A DNA stretch of 64,000 nucleotides from JABDPF01 sp037384065 (lineage in GTDB: Bacteria > Pseudomonadota > Gammaproteobacteria > Xanthomonadales > SZUA-36). The translations under genes and the position numbers were made by a program. A model generated the notes under the pieces. The model was not told the DNA's origin, made no database searches, and saw nothing but the letters and a program-made list of their open reading frames with translations. The DNA lies in contig JARROJ010000011.1 in assembly GCA_037384065.1 (NCBI GenBank), positions 1 to 64,000 on the forward strand. The letters are read 5' to 3'. Numbering within the stretch: position 1 is the first letter of the stretch; every line of letters starts with the position of its first letter. Below, piece after piece: positions 41,639-49,893 of the stretch.

Positions 41639-42893
41639 GCAGCCGTTCGATTTCGTCCAGGGTGCGCGCCAGCGCGCCCTGGCCACTGGCCACCAGTCGA
41701 CGCGCCGCGGACCCCATGCGGTCGCGTTCGTCCGCGTCGGCGAACAATGCGACGACGGCCGCCTGGAGCGCGGCGCCGTCGGCCACCTGCCGCGCCGCGC
41801 CCGCTTCGATCAACTGCGCCGTGATGTCGCTGAAATTGAACGTGTGCGGACCGACCAGGACCGGCCGGCCGAGCGCCGCCGGTTCCAGCACGTTGTGTCC
41901 GCCCACCGGTTCCAGACTGCCGCCGACGAAGGCGACGTCGCCGACCGCGTAGTAGCGCAACAATTCACCCATCGCGTCGACCAGGAAACACTGGACGTCG
42001 GCCGGGCAGGCCGCGCCGCTGCTGCGCAGGGCGACGTTCAGACCGGCGTTGCGCGCGCTCTGGGCGGCGCGCGCAAAGCGTTCCGGGTGGCGCGGCACCA
42101 GCACCAGAAGGGCGTCGGGAAAAGACGTCAGCACGCCCCGGAACGCGTCGAGCAGTGCGGCTTCCTCGCGTTCGTGCGTGCTGCCGGCGACCAGCACCGG
42201 CCGCTGCGCGCCCCAGGCCACGCGAATCGCTTCCGCTTCCTCGACCAGCCCGGGTGGCAGGTTCACGTCGAACTTCAGGTTTCCGGTCACGGTCAGTCGC
42301 TCGTCCGCGGCGCCGAGAGCGCGCAGACGCGCGGCGTCGCCCGCGCTCTGCGCCACGATGCGCGCCGTATTGCCGAGCGCCTCGGCGGTCAGCCCCTGCA
42401 GGCGCCGGTAGCGGCCGAAGGAGCGCTGCGAAATCCGCGCATTGGCGATCAGGATCGGTATTCCGCGCGCGGCCGCCTCGGCGTACAGGTTCGGCCAGAT
42501 CTCGGTTTCCATGACCACCAGCAACCGCGGGCGAACGCGGTCGAGAAATCGTCGCACGGCGCCGGGCAGGTCGAGCGGGGCGTACACGTGAAAGGCCGCG
42601 TCGCCGAACCCGGCGCGGACCCGCTCCGAACCGGTCGGCGTGAAGGTGGTGACGGTCAGCGGTTCATTCGGGTACTGCCGGGCCAGCGCGCCGATCAGGG
42701 CGCTGGCGGCGTTGACTTCACCCACCGAAGCGGCGTGGACCGCGATGCCACCGGTCCGTCGCGGGGCGGCAAAGCGGCCGAAACGCTCGCCCCAGCGCGC
42801 GCGGTAGCCCGGATTGCGCAGGCTGCGCAGCAGCAGGAACAGCAGCACCAGAGGCAGTACGAGGTACAACAGAACGGTGTAGAACCGGCGCAT
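41619..42893 (-). CDS. waaA: 3-deoxy-D-manno-octulosonic acid transferase
   Basis: 424 residues. N-terminal membrane anchor (MRRFYTVLLYLVLPLVLLFLLL) and the two Rossmann halves of a GT30 enzyme: IAVHAASVGEVNAA, METEIWPNLYAEAAARGIP, ANARISQRSFGRY, VLVAGSTHEREE, and GGHNVLEPAALGRPV near the end. Adds Kdo to lipid A precursor. Divergent from lpxL, so lipid A genes are clustered here. Confidence 0.95.
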   Translation of the reverse strand: MRRFYTVLLYLVLPLVLLFLLLRSLRNPGYRARWGERFGRFAAPRRTGGIAVHAASVGEVNAASALIGALARQYPNEPLTVTTFTPTGSERVRAGFGDAAFHVYAPLDLPGAVRRFLDRVRPRLLVVMETEIWPNLYAEAAARGIPILIANARISQRSFGRYRRLQGLTAEALGNTARIVAQSAGDAARLRALGAADERLTVTGNLKFDVNLPPGLVEEAEAIRVAWGAQRPVLVAGSTHEREEAALLDAFRGVLTSFPDALLVLVPRHPERFARAAQSARNAGLNVALRSSGAACPADVQCFLVDAMGELLRYYAVGDVAFVGGSLEPVGGHNVLEPAALGRPVLVGPHTFNFSDITAQLIEAGAARQVADGAALQAAVVALFADADERDRMGSAARRLVASGQGALARTLDEIERLLTAAAD

Positions 42894-42922
42894 TGAACGG
42901 AATTTAGCTCATCGGCGACAAT

Positions 42923-43849
42923 ATGGCCATGTCGAATCGCAGCCAGGCGCGACCCTCCCTTGCCCCGCAACACTGGCCCGGCTGGCTGGCCGTCGGGCTG
43001 ATGTGGTTGACCGGCAAGTTGCCGTGGCGCGTGGGCTTCGGCCTGGCCGTGCCGCTCGGCGGTTTGCTGCTGCGGCTTGCCGGACGTCGCCGGCGCATCG
43101 CCGAGCGCAACCTGGAGCGCTGTTTTCCGGATTGGGAGCCCGAGCGCCGTGAACGGCTGCTGGCCGCGCATTTTCGCTCGCTCGCGCGCATGCTGTTCGA
43201 AACCTGCTGGTCGTGGTCGGCCGCCGAGGCGCGGGTCCGCCGCGTGGCGCGGGTCGAGGGCGCCGAGCATCTCGACACGGCGCGCGCCGGCGGCAAGGGC
43301 ACCATGCTGATCACCGCCCACGTGACCTGCCTGGAGATGGGCGGGCGGATCAACTGTCTCGCGGCACCGGAAACCCACCCGGTCTACCGTCCGCTGCGCA
43401 GCCCGGTCCTGGAGTGGTACCAGAACCGGAGCCGCGAATCCTATGCGGCTGCCGCGATCCGCAACCGGGACACGCGCGGCATTCTGCGCGCCTTGCGCCG
43501 CAACGAAGCGATCTGGTACGCGCCCGACCAGGATTTCGGCGCCGACCGCAGCGTATTCGCGCCGTTTTTCGGCATCGAAACGGCGACCCTGGAGGCGACG
43601 GTGCGCCTGGTTCAGCTCAGCGGCTGCGCGGTGGTGCCGATGTACCCGGTCTTCGACGCGCCAAGCGGAACCTGGACGGTGCGCTTCGATGCGCCGCTGG
43701 ACGGCTTTCCGAGCGGGGACGTGCGGGCCGACCTGGCGCGGATCAACCGGATCTTCGAAGAGAAGATCCGCGGCGCGCCGGAGCAGTACTGGTGGATTCA
43801 CCGCCGGTTCAAGACCCGGCCCGACGGCGAGCCGCCCTTTTACGACTGA
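42923..43849 (+). CDS. Lipid A acyltransferase (LpxL/HtrB family)
   Basis: 308 residues. LPLAT-type acyltransferase: membrane helix WLAVGLMWLTGKLPWRVGF, RNLERCFPDWEPERR, the HX4E catalytic motif in ITAHVTCLEMGGR, and RPLRSPVLEWYQNRSRE and APDQDFG downstream. It adds a secondary acyl chain to Kdo-lipid A. Divergent from waaA with 29 bp between. LpxL versus LpxM or LpxP cannot be told by eye. Confidence 0.88.
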   Translation: MAMSNRSQARPSLAPQHWPGWLAVGLMWLTGKLPWRVGFGLAVPLGGLLLRLAGRRRRIAERNLERCFPDWEPERRERLLAAHFRSLARMLFETCWSWSAAEARVRRVARVEGAEHLDTARAGGKGTMLITAHVTCLEMGGRINCLAAPETHPVYRPLRSPVLEWYQNRSRESYAAAAIRNRDTRGILRALRRNEAIWYAPDQDFGADRSVFAPFFGIETATLEATVRLVQLSGCAVVPMYPVFDAPSGTWTVRFDAPLDGFPSGDVRADLARINRIFEEKIRGAPEQYWWIHRRFKTRPDGEPPFYD

Positions 43850-43887
43850 GCCGCTGAAAACCGCCGCAGCAAAAGGAACACAACGCG

Positions 43888-43965
43888 ATGAAAAACGTAA
43901 TCCGCATCTTTTTCCTGCTGACCATCGCCGTGATTACCGCGGCGATCCTGCGGTCGATGATCTGA
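43888..43965 (+). CDS. 25-residue single-span membrane microprotein
   Basis: ATG at 43888 to TGA at 43965, with AAAAGGAA 10 bp upstream. The product starts MKNVIRIFFLLTIAVITAAI and ends LRSMI: a Lys/Arg-flanked hydrophobic helix and nothing else. It is 38 bp after the acyltransferase gene. Composition, ribosome site and spacing support real translation, but no family is recognised. Confidence 0.55.
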   Translation: MKNVIRIFFLLTIAVITAAILRSMI

Positions 43966-44055
43966 GCGGCAACGGCCGGCCGAGCCTGTAGAATAATCGT
44001 TCGCCAGCCGGAGCCCGCCCGTGACCCACCGCCCACCCGCCAGGACCCTTCGACG

Positions 44056-45168
44056 ATGCACGTAGTGCAGGCCCTCGTCGCGCTCAACGTCGGCGGCTCC
44101 GAGCTGGTGGCCACCGAACTGAGTGAGTACCTGACCGGCCGGGGACACCGGGTCACGGTGATCGCGGCCGACGGACCGATCGGCGACCGGGTTCGCGCCT
44201 GCGGCGCCGAACACCTGGACTGGCCGATCGGCCGCAAACGTCTGGCGACGCTGCGCTACATCCGGCGCCTGGCCGAGTGGTTCGCAACCGAGCGGCCGGA
44301 CATCGTCCACGTCCATTCGCGCCTGCCGGCGTGGATCTGCTGGCGCGCGCTGCAGCGCGTGGATGCGGCGCAGCGGCCGGCGTTCCTGACCACGATGCAC
44401 GGCCACTACTCGGTCAGCGCCTACAGCTCCATCATGGCGCGCGGCCGGCGTACGATCGCGGTGTCGGAGCACATCCGCCGTTACACGCTGCGCAACTACC
44501 CGGCCGCGCAGCCGGAGGACATCGTGACGATTCACGGCGGCGCCGACCGGACGCAGTTTCCCTTTGGCCATACCCCGCCGCCCGGATGGCGGGAAGGCGT
44601 CGAGACGGCGTTTCCCGAACTCGCCGGCCGTCGCTGGCTGATGTTGCCCGGGCGGGTGACGCGCTGGAAAGGTCACGTCGACTTTCTGCACCTGATCGAC
44701 GCCCTGCAGAACGATTACCCGGACATCCACGGCCTGATCGTCGGTGGCTGCCGGGCCGGATCGCGCTACCAGGCCGAACTCGAGACGCTGGCTGCGCGAA
44801 TGGGGATCGCCGACCGCCTGACGTTCACCGGGGACCGTCTCGACATCCGCGACTGGATGGCCGCGTCGGAGCTGGTGTTCAACCTGTCCAACGACCCGCC
44901 CGAGGCGTTCGGGCGCACCGTGCTCGAGACGCTCTGCCTGGGCCGGCCGATGATTGCCTGGAACCATGGCGGCGCGGCTGAAATCCTGGCCGAGATGTTT
45001 CCGGCGGGCGCCGTGGAGCCGCTCGATTACGCGGGTCTCGAAGCACGCACCCGGGCCTTTCTGGACGCCCCGCCCCGGGTGCCGGAGAGCACGGCGTTCA
45101 GCCTGGAGGCGTCGATGCGCAAACACCTGGCCGTCTACCGCGACCTGATCGGGAGTCGAGAGTCATGA
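44056..45168 (+). CDS. GT4-family glycosyltransferase
   Basis: 370 residues, GT-B fold. N-terminal glycine loop ALNVGGSELVATEL, RPDIVHVHSR, and C-terminal RVTRWKGHVDFLHLIDAL, LTFTGDRLDIRDWMA and PEAFGRTVLETLCLGRPMIA with the EX7E-type catalytic pattern. Probably builds LPS core or O-antigen, judging by the upstream lipid A acyltransferase and the coupled O-antigen ligase-like gene (4-bp overlap). The sugar donor is unknown. Confidence 0.88.
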   Translation: MHVVQALVALNVGGSELVATELSEYLTGRGHRVTVIAADGPIGDRVRACGAEHLDWPIGRKRLATLRYIRRLAEWFATERPDIVHVHSRLPAWICWRALQRVDAAQRPAFLTTMHGHYSVSAYSSIMARGRRTIAVSEHIRRYTLRNYPAAQPEDIVTIHGGADRTQFPFGHTPPPGWREGVETAFPELAGRRWLMLPGRVTRWKGHVDFLHLIDALQNDYPDIHGLIVGGCRAGSRYQAELETLAARMGIADRLTFTGDRLDIRDWMAASELVFNLSNDPPEAFGRTVLETLCLGRPMIAWNHGGAAEILAEMFPAGAVEPLDYAGLEARTRAFLDAPPRVPESTAFSLEASMRKHLAVYRDLIGSRES

Positions 45169-46406
45169 AAATTCTGTTCCGCCGCCTGCAGCACGAATGG
45201 CCGGCCTGGCTGGCCGTCTCGTTTTTCGCGCTGTTGCCGTTCCACCGCCTGGCCGAACTGCCGCTCAGCCTGTTCGCGCTGAGCCTGCCGTTCCTGCTGC
45301 GCCGAGCGGAGTACCGCGCGCGTGTGCGGACCCTGCTGCCGCTGGTGCTGGCGTTGTTCCTCTGCTTCTGGTTGCCGATCCTGTTGTCGAGCTTCGACTC
45401 CTTTCTGCCGGAAAAAAGCTGGACGACGTCACTGGCCGCGGTGCGCTACCTGGCGGCGGCACTGAGCATCGGCGTGCTCCTGCACACCGCGTCGCTGCGC
45501 TGGCAGGTGCTGCGATGGACCACGTACCTGTTGCTTTTCTGGGCGATCGACGGTTTCATCCAGCTGGCCTTCGGGGTCGATCTGCTGGGCGTGCCGCTGC
45601 ACCCGGACCGGCTGAACGCACTGTTCAACGAGAAATACCAGTTCTACGGGCCGACCCTGGCCATGCTCTCGCCGCTGGTCTTCGAGTACACGCGGCGGCG
45701 CTGGCCGGCCTGGGCCTGGGGCACCAGCTTCGCGCTGATCCTCGGCGCCGTCATGATCTCGGGCATGCGCTCGGGCTGGTTGGCGATCGGGATGGTCGTG
45801 TTCGCCTACTTCGTGCTGATGCTGCGCCGTGACAACCGCGACCTGCGGGGCGCGACGGTGACGATTCCCGTGCTGACGCTGGCCGTGATCGCCGTCACCT
45901 ATCTGGTCTCGCCGACCGTGCAGGAACGCGTCGCGCGCACGCTGACGATGACCGAAGGCGTGGCGTCGTCGATCGACTATGCGTCGTCCTGGCGGCTGCC
46001 GATCTTCCGCACCAGTATCGTGATGTACCGCAACCACCCGGTCAACGGCGTCGGTGTGCGCGCCTTTCCGGTGGCCTACGCGCACTACGCGACGCCGGAA
46101 GACTACGCGGTGCTGCGTCATGAACACGACGAGGGCACGCACGCCACGCATGCGCACAACGTCGTGCTGGAGGTGATGGCCGATACCGGCACCATCGGTC
46201 TGCTCGGATTGCTGGCCGGATTCGTGCTGGCCTGGCGGACGTGGCGCGGCATGTCGCCGCCCAATCGCCAGGAGGCGTTTCCCTACGTGGTGGCGCTGGT
46301 GCTGGTGCTGTTTCCCCTCAATTCGCACTTCGCGATCTACGGCACCTACACCTCGTCCCTGGTATGGGTCCTGGTCGGGCTGTGGGCGGCCGCCTGGAAG
46401 CGCTGA
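45165..46406 (+). CDS. O-antigen ligase-family membrane protein (WaaL-like)
   Basis: 413 residues with about 10-12 membrane segments and a large periplasmic loop near 280-345 (RTSIVMYRNHPVNGVGVRAF, then HEHDEGTHATHAHNVVLEVMADTGTIGLLG split). The H-rich loop with NVVLEVMADTG matches the Wzy_C/WaaL family, which transfers polysaccharide from lipid carrier to lipid A-core. Start overlaps the glycosyltransferase stop (ATGA), so they are coupled. Confidence 0.87.
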   Translation: MKILFRRLQHEWPAWLAVSFFALLPFHRLAELPLSLFALSLPFLLRRAEYRARVRTLLPLVLALFLCFWLPILLSSFDSFLPEKSWTTSLAAVRYLAAALSIGVLLHTASLRWQVLRWTTYLLLFWAIDGFIQLAFGVDLLGVPLHPDRLNALFNEKYQFYGPTLAMLSPLVFEYTRRRWPAWAWGTSFALILGAVMISGMRSGWLAIGMVVFAYFVLMLRRDNRDLRGATVTIPVLTLAVIAVTYLVSPTVQERVARTLTMTEGVASSIDYASSWRLPIFRTSIVMYRNHPVNGVGVRAFPVAYAHYATPEDYAVLRHEHDEGTHATHAHNVVLEVMADTGTIGLLGLLAGFVLAWRTWRGMSPPNRQEAFPYVVALVLVLFPLNSHFAIYGTYTSSLVWVLVGLWAAAWKR

Positions 46407-46497
46407 CGCGGGGCCGACCGGCAATGCCGGCGCCGCAACGCGCGCCGTTTCGTTGCGGCCGGGCGCGACCGCTCGGGGCCGTCGTCAGCGGGCGGCC

Positions 46498-46707
46498 TCA
46501 GTCGACGAGGCGGTACCGGGCGCCGCAGTAGGGGCAGCTGGCGCTGCCGGTCTCTTCGATCGGCAGGTAGACACGCGGGTGCGAGTTCCACAGTTTCTGT
46601 CCCGGCATCGGGCAGGACAGCGGCAGGTCCTGTCGGTGGACCTCGTACTCGCGCTGGGTGTTGGCGGGTTCCAGGCTCGAATCGCTGGCGTCGGTCGGGT
46701 GCGTCAT
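46498..46707 (-). CDS. CHCC zinc-finger protein
   Basis: 69 residues. Zinc ligands C32, H43, C58 and C61 in LSCPMPGQKLWNSHPRVYLP and SCPYCGARYRL, the zf-CHCC pattern shared with the mitochondrial complex I subunit NDUFS6. These small proteins are common in proteobacteria; their function there is not settled. Transcribed toward the O-antigen ligase gene; 75 bp from glnE, which is read in the same direction further right. Confidence 0.88.
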   Translation of the reverse strand: MTHPTDASDSSLEPANTQREYEVHRQDLPLSCPMPGQKLWNSHPRVYLPIEETGSASCPYCGARYRLVD

Positions 46708-46782
46708 TCCAGGCTTCCTGTGGTGCGCGGTTGTTCAGCCGCCTATTCTAAGGCAGCGAGTGGCGTTTGTGACAGCGTTTCC

Positions 46783-49536
46783 TCAGCCGGCCCCTGACTG
46801 CAGCTTGCGCTCGACGATTCGCGCCGCTTCGTCGAGCCCCGGACAGTCGGCGGCGGAGCCGCCGACCAGGACCGCCATCAGCCGCTGCTGGCGCAGGCAG
46901 TCCATGGTGGCGCGCAGGTGCTGCGCCGCGCCGTCATCGAGCCAACCGATGGCGGCCAGCTCCTGCAGTTGGTCGCGGGTGCCGGTCGCCCGGATCACGC
47001 GGGGATACCGTCGCGCGCTGGCCAGCACGCCGAGCTGGGTGGCGAACTCGATGTCGACCAGCCCGCCCGGACCGTGCTTGGGCGAGGCCGCCAGCGCTTC
47101 GCCCCGGCGCGCCGCCTGTTCCTGCCGAATGCGCTCGCGCATCTCGCCGAGTTCGGCCGCGAGCCGGGCCTCGTCGCGTTCGCGGCACAGCACGTCCTGG
47201 CGGATCCGGGTGAAGTGCGCGGCCAGCGCCGGGCTGCCGGCGATGAAGCGGGCCCGGGTCAGGGCCTGCAGTTCCCAGGTCCACGCGTCGTTCAGCTGAT
47301 ACTCCCGGAACGCCTCGATGCCGCTGACCAGCGATCCCGCGCGGCCGTTGGGGCGCAGCCGCGTGTCGACGTCGTACAGCCGGCCGGACGGGGTCATGAC
47401 GGTCAGGAAACTGAGCACGCGCTGCGCCAGGCGGGCGAAGTACTGTTCCGGCGCCAGCGGTCGCGCGCCATCCGACTGCGCGCCGCGCGGTTCGAACAGG
47501 AAAACCAGGTCGAGGTCGGAACCGTAACCGAGCTCGGCGGCGCCCAGGCTGCCATACCCGATCACGGCCAGCGCGGCCGGCGGGCGCAGGCGGTCCTCAT
47601 CCACGGGCCCGTCACCGGAAAAGCGGCCGTGCCGCACCTCGATCTCGCGTCCCGCCACGATCAGGACGCCCCGCAGCAGCGCGGCAGCGAGGTCGGACAG
47701 GATCGGCAGGGCATCCGCTCCCGGCAGGCCGCCCTGCAACTGGCCGACCGCCACGCGCAACTCGGTCGCGAGCTTGAGGTAGTTGAGGCCCTCCAGAATG
47801 GCCTCGGGGCCCTGCGCGGTCAGCAGAATGCGATCGACGCTGGCCTCGAGCTCCGCGCGCTCGGGCAGTTGCCGGCCGAGCGCCGGGTCGATCAGCTCGT
47901 CGAGCAGCGCGGGAAAGCGGATGACTTTGGCCGCGATCCAGGCGCTGCGCTCGAACAGGCCGAGCATGCGGTCGAGGGCCTTGGGGTATTGGACCAGCAG
48001 CACCAGGTAGGCGCTGCGCCGGCAGATCGCCAGCACCAGGTCGAACACCCGGTTCAGCGTTTCCCGGTCCGGATGCCGTTCGTCCAGGCGCTGCAGCAGC
48101 CCCGGCATGAAACGGTTCAGGCGCTGGTTGGCCCGCTGACTCAGCGCGATGCGGTCGAGACGGCGCACGAACAGCGCCAGGGGGTCTTCAGCGTCGCGTT
48201 CCGGCGCTTCCGCGACGTCCTGGCGGCGGCCATGCAGTTGCTGCCACCGCGTGTTCCAGTGCTCGGCGCCGGGCAGATCCGGCCGGTTCGGGAAAATCCC
48301 GCCGAAGCGCTCACCCACGCGGCGGCGCGTCCGCTCAATGCCGGTCTCCAGTGATTCGACATCGGGCTCCGCCATCGCTTGGGCGATGCGGGCCCGGTCC
48401 GCGTCGGCCGGCAAGCGGTGGGTCTGCTGGTCGCGCAGCGCCTGGATGCGATTTTCGAGCAGCCGCAAGAACGCGTAGTCGTTCCGGATCTCACCGACCG
48501 CTTCCGGCGTCAGCAACCCCAGCTGTTCGATGGCGCTCAGCGCGCCGTCCAGCGACGGCGTCTGGAGCGCCGGTTCCCGCCCGCCGCGCAGAATCTGGAA
48601 ACTCTGGGCCAGGAACTCGATTTCGCGGATGCCGCCGGGGCCGCGCTTGATGTCGTCGAGCCGGTCCTTGCGGCGTGCATCCTGCTGCACGTTGGCGTGC
48701 ATCTCCTGCAGCGCCTCGATGGCGCTGTAGTCGATGTAGCGGCGATAGACGAACGGCCGGACGTCCTCGATGAAGCGGTTGCCGGCCTCGCGATCGCCGG
48801 CTACCGGCCGCGCCTTGATCAGCGCGTAGCGCTCCCAGTCGCGGCCCTCGCGCTGGTAGTACTGTTCCAGCGCGGCCAGGCTGGACGTCAGCGGTCCGGC
48901 CGTTCCGAACGGCCGCAGGCGGGTGTCGACGCGGAAGCAGAAGCCGTCCTCGGTGATTTCCGCGAGGCTGGCGATCACGGCCCGTGCGAGGCGCGTGAAA
49001 AACGGATCGTTGTCGAGGCTGCGACGACCGTCGGTGCTGCCCGATTCCGGATAACAGAAGACGATGTCGATGTCCGAGGACAGGTTCAGCTCGCCGCCGC
49101 CGAACTTGCCGAGACCGATGACGAAGATGCGTTGCGGGCGCCCGTCCGCGCCGCGCGGCGTGCCGTGTTTTTCAACCAGGCGCCGCTCGTGTTCCTCGAT
49201 TGCGGCCTGCAGGCACAATTCGGCGAGGCGGGTCAGGCTCGCAAACGTTGCGCCCAGTGTCGCGGTGCCGCACAGGTCGCGCCAGACGATGCGCAACATC
49301 TCGCGGTTCCGGAAGCGCCGCAGGCCGGTTTCCAGGCCATGTTCCTTCAGCGCGTTGCTGAGCGTCGTGATCGTCGGGACACCGGGTTCGTCCAGGCCGT
49401 CGATCCAGTCCGGAAACCGGTCGAGCAGCTGGGCGGCGAAATCGCTGCAGCCACGCACGTGGCCGAGTCGCTCCTCCGGCGGAAGGGTGGCGGGCGGCAG
49501 GATGTTCCAGCCGGCAGGGTCGGCGGTGGGGCTCAT
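46783..49536 (-). CDS. glnE: Bifunctional glutamine synthetase adenylyltransferase/deadenylase GlnE
   Basis: 917 residues, normal for the two-domain enzyme. It has two nucleotidyltransferase domains: the N-terminal deadenylase with GLGKFGGGELNLSSDIDIVF, and the C-terminal adenylylase with GYGSLGAAELGYGSDLDLVFLF; each is followed by a helical GlnD-type domain. It tunes glutamine synthetase activity by attaching AMP. ATG at 49536 fits the family start; the frame upstream crosses the intergenic region. Transcribed singly. Confidence 0.96.
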   Translation of the reverse strand: MSPTADPAGWNILPPATLPPEERLGHVRGCSDFAAQLLDRFPDWIDGLDEPGVPTITTLSNALKEHGLETGLRRFRNREMLRIVWRDLCGTATLGATFASLTRLAELCLQAAIEEHERRLVEKHGTPRGADGRPQRIFVIGLGKFGGGELNLSSDIDIVFCYPESGSTDGRRSLDNDPFFTRLARAVIASLAEITEDGFCFRVDTRLRPFGTAGPLTSSLAALEQYYQREGRDWERYALIKARPVAGDREAGNRFIEDVRPFVYRRYIDYSAIEALQEMHANVQQDARRKDRLDDIKRGPGGIREIEFLAQSFQILRGGREPALQTPSLDGALSAIEQLGLLTPEAVGEIRNDYAFLRLLENRIQALRDQQTHRLPADADRARIAQAMAEPDVESLETGIERTRRRVGERFGGIFPNRPDLPGAEHWNTRWQQLHGRRQDVAEAPERDAEDPLALFVRRLDRIALSQRANQRLNRFMPGLLQRLDERHPDRETLNRVFDLVLAICRRSAYLVLLVQYPKALDRMLGLFERSAWIAAKVIRFPALLDELIDPALGRQLPERAELEASVDRILLTAQGPEAILEGLNYLKLATELRVAVGQLQGGLPGADALPILSDLAAALLRGVLIVAGREIEVRHGRFSGDGPVDEDRLRPPAALAVIGYGSLGAAELGYGSDLDLVFLFEPRGAQSDGARPLAPEQYFARLAQRVLSFLTVMTPSGRLYDVDTRLRPNGRAGSLVSGIEAFREYQLNDAWTWELQALTRARFIAGSPALAAHFTRIRQDVLCRERDEARLAAELGEMRERIRQEQAARRGEALAASPKHGPGGLVDIEFATQLGVLASARRYPRVIRATGTRDQLQELAAIGWLDDGAAQHLRATMDCLRQQRLMAVLVGGSAADCPGLDEAARIVERKLQSGAG

Positions 49537-49893
49537 GGCCGGATTATAAAGGAGCGCGGGGCCGTTGCCGCCGGTTTCGCGCAGTGCGGGCGCGACGGGC
49601 GTCGCCGGACCGAGCTTCGCCACCGCCGACCCGCGGTCCCGCGGGGTCGTGTCCGGGCGGCAACCCGGGCGGCCGCCATCGACCTGCCGGCACGTGGCAA
49701 GTGACGCCACGAAGTCGCATGACACCTGTCAAGTCAGCGGGCAATTAGTTTGATCTTTGGGACTATTTTGACCTGCATCATGGCTGCTCGATCGCTGTTC
49801 GGCGCATGGTTGAGGCGACTCCGGAACGCGGGGATTCAGCGCCGACTCTTTCGCAGCGGCCGCTCCGCGAGCCCCCAGGACAAGGAGCCTGCC
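49537..49893. promoter_or_regulatory. Divergent control region between glnE and hox operon
   Basis: 357 bp. It must hold promoters for glnE (leftward) and the hydrogenase operon (rightward). I saw no clear -35/-10 or -24/-12 pair. A GC palindrome (TGCCGGCACGTGGCA) lies around 49687-49701. An in-frame TTG (49750) and ATG (49780) upstream of hoxF lack ribosome sites and encode Arg-rich sequence. Confidence 0.4.

Noticed and set aside
49660..49760. Sigma-54 (-24/-12) promoter for hox or glnE
   Set aside because: GGCAC and TGGCA words occur, but no GG-N10-GC pair with correct spacing was found.
49750..49893. Upstream TTG or ATG starts for hoxF
   Set aside because: No ribosome site before them and the added 38-48 residues are Arg-rich and unlike HoxF; the GTG at 49894 has AAGGAG.
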